Positions 6,249 through 6,613 of a stretch of 6,613 bases of DNA are shown piece by piece. Made by a program: the position numbers and the translations under genes. A model generated the notes under the pieces. The model had not been told where the DNA came from. It ran no database searches and saw only the letters and a list, made by a program, of their open reading frames with translations. Origin of the DNA: Chlamydiota bacterium (lineage in GTDB: Bacteria > Chlamydiota > Chlamydiia > Chlamydiales > Rhabdochlamydiaceae); contig VGMB01000089.1 in assembly GCA_016866585.1 (NCBI GenBank), positions 1 through 6,613 of the forward strand. Direction: 5' to 3'. How positions within the stretch are numbered: the stretch's first letter is position 1; the number at the start of each line of letters is the position of its first letter.

Positions 6249-6350
6249 ATGAAAAAATCAAAAGCTAAGCCAATAAGAAGACAAGAAAAAGGTTCTTCAA
6301 AAAAAACTAGCGCTTGGAAAAATTTCTGGAAGAAATATTTTTCTTTTTAA
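6249..6350 (+). CDS. Small basic hypothetical protein with an aromatic C-terminal helix (33 residues)
   Basis: I do not recognise this protein. ATG at 6249 follows AAGGGGA (6236-6242) at six bases. The N-terminal 20 residues are basic and probably unstructured (MKKSKAKPIRRQEKG). The C-terminus SAWKNFWKKYFSF places Trp23, Phe26, Trp27, Tyr30 and Phe31 at i, i+3, i+4, i+7, i+8, with lysines 24, 28 and 29 on the other face: an amphipathic aromatic helix of the kind that binds membrane surfaces or nucleic acid. There are ten lysines and two arginines against one glutamate. Its last 44 bases lie antisense to the end of the metal permease gene. It sits 17 bases after the other small frame, probably on the same transcript. 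A chance frame cannot be excluded. Confidence 0.55.
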   Translation: MKKSKAKPIRRQEKGSSKKTSAWKNFWKKYFSF

Positions 6351-6613
6351 GAAAGATATTAACCTGTTTTTTTCGATTGATCATAAGAGTGATCGCGTAT
6401 GCTGCAGCAGAAAATAGCGATATTGTAGCTCCTGGAGGCCAGTTACATTCATAAGATGTAATTGTACCCAGCAGTGTAAAAAGTATCGCAAAAAAGATAG
6501 ATGTTAAGATTGTTGTTGATAGTCTTTTCGTGAAATTACAAGCTACTGCTGCAGGAATAGCAAGGATTGCAATTACTAAAATTGATCCAACAACTTGAAT
6601 TAGTAAAACGATC
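6307..6613 (-). CDS. Metal ABC transporter permease (ZnuB/MntB/TroC type), C-terminal fragment
   Basis: Read leftward from 6612, an open frame of 101 residues ends at TAG (6309-6307); the start lies beyond the right edge. IQVVGSILVIAILAIPAAVA (5-24) matches the ABC-3 permease motif VGxLLVxALLxxPAAxA, and SYECNWPPGATISL (53-66) matches the family's SYxxxxPxGATIVL before the last membrane helix. Three hydrophobic segments are visible (about 1-26, 35-52, 64-78), then a basic cytoplasmic tail rich in Lys and Arg. Such permeases pair with an ATPase and a metal-binding lipoprotein to import Zn2+, Mn2+ or Fe2+; partner genes would be expected upstream, off the right edge. From memory, C. trachomatis has a related permease gene next to obgE, whereas here it faces the rplU side. 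The metal cannot be told from this fragment. Confidence 0.85.
   Translation of the reverse strand, partial: IVLLIQVVGSILVIAILAIPAAVACNFTKRLSTTILTSIFFAILFTLLGTITSYECNWPPGATISLFSAAAYAITLMINRKKQVNIFLKKKNISSRNFSKR
6317..6343. terminator. AU-rich hairpin where two converging genes overlap, possible terminator
   Basis: GAAAAATTTCT (6317-6327) pairs with AGAAA (6331-6335) and TTTTTC (6338-6343), with a two-base bulge and loop GGA. On the plus strand it is followed by five T (6344-6348); on the minus strand a run of T comes about ten bases later, after the permease stop. It lies inside both overlapping reading frames. The stem is nearly all A-T, so it would be a weak terminator. Confidence 0.35.

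Noticed and set aside
5951..6463. Thirteen-base direct repeat ATAAGATGTAATT at 5951-5963 and 6451-6463, exactly 500 bases apart
   Set aside because: One AT-rich 13-mer match is expected by chance in a window of this size; the second copy is inside the permease coding sequence and there are no element ends.

Overview
The window looks like a compact, AT-rich bacterial chromosome segment, most likely from the Chlamydiota. Evidence: L27 begins MAHKKGQG and is 83 residues long, as I recall for Chlamydia. ObgE carries NGVVAWRREKYIPKGGP where most bacteria have a GDGxVxFRREK-type stretch. L21 ends GHRQRYLRVKI. A large insulinase-type M16 protease, a DagA-type amino-acid symporter and a metal ABC permease also fit a chlamydial genome. 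I cannot place the genus. These assignments rest on remembered family sequences, not on a search.

Layout, left to right. Positions 1-2483 (+): most of an M16 metalloprotease of the insulysin/pitrilysin type, cut at the left edge only a few codons after the expected zinc motif. Positions 2496-2529: a GC-rich hairpin just after its stop. Positions 2626-3975 (+): an alanine/glycine:cation symporter. Positions 3974-4000: a bidirectional terminator that shares bases with the stop codons of both converging genes. Positions 5708 down to 3999 (-): the conserved cluster rplU-rpmA-obgE (L21, L27, ribosome-assembly GTPase), with a good sigma70-type promoter and a leader hairpin before rplU and a second hairpin between rpmA and obgE. 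Positions 5709-6099: a roughly 390-base, very AT-rich gap holding the rplU promoter and leader, two small inverted repeats and a candidate rightward promoter. Positions 6100-6231 and 6249-6350 (+): two tiny lysine-rich reading frames, each with a good ribosome binding site. Positions 6613 down to 6307 (-): the C-terminal 101 residues of a metal ABC transporter permease, overlapping the second small frame tail to tail by 44 bases.

How the parts fit. L21, L27 and ObgE all serve the 50S subunit and are probably made from one leftward transcript. Protease, symporter and metal permease fit an organism that imports nutrients and recycles peptides. The least explained part is the 5709-6350 stretch: a candidate regulatory leader for L21 and an apparent two-gene operon of unknown small basic proteins. 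I see no CRISPR array, mobile element, tRNA, rRNA or defence system, and nothing that amounts to a clear new large system.
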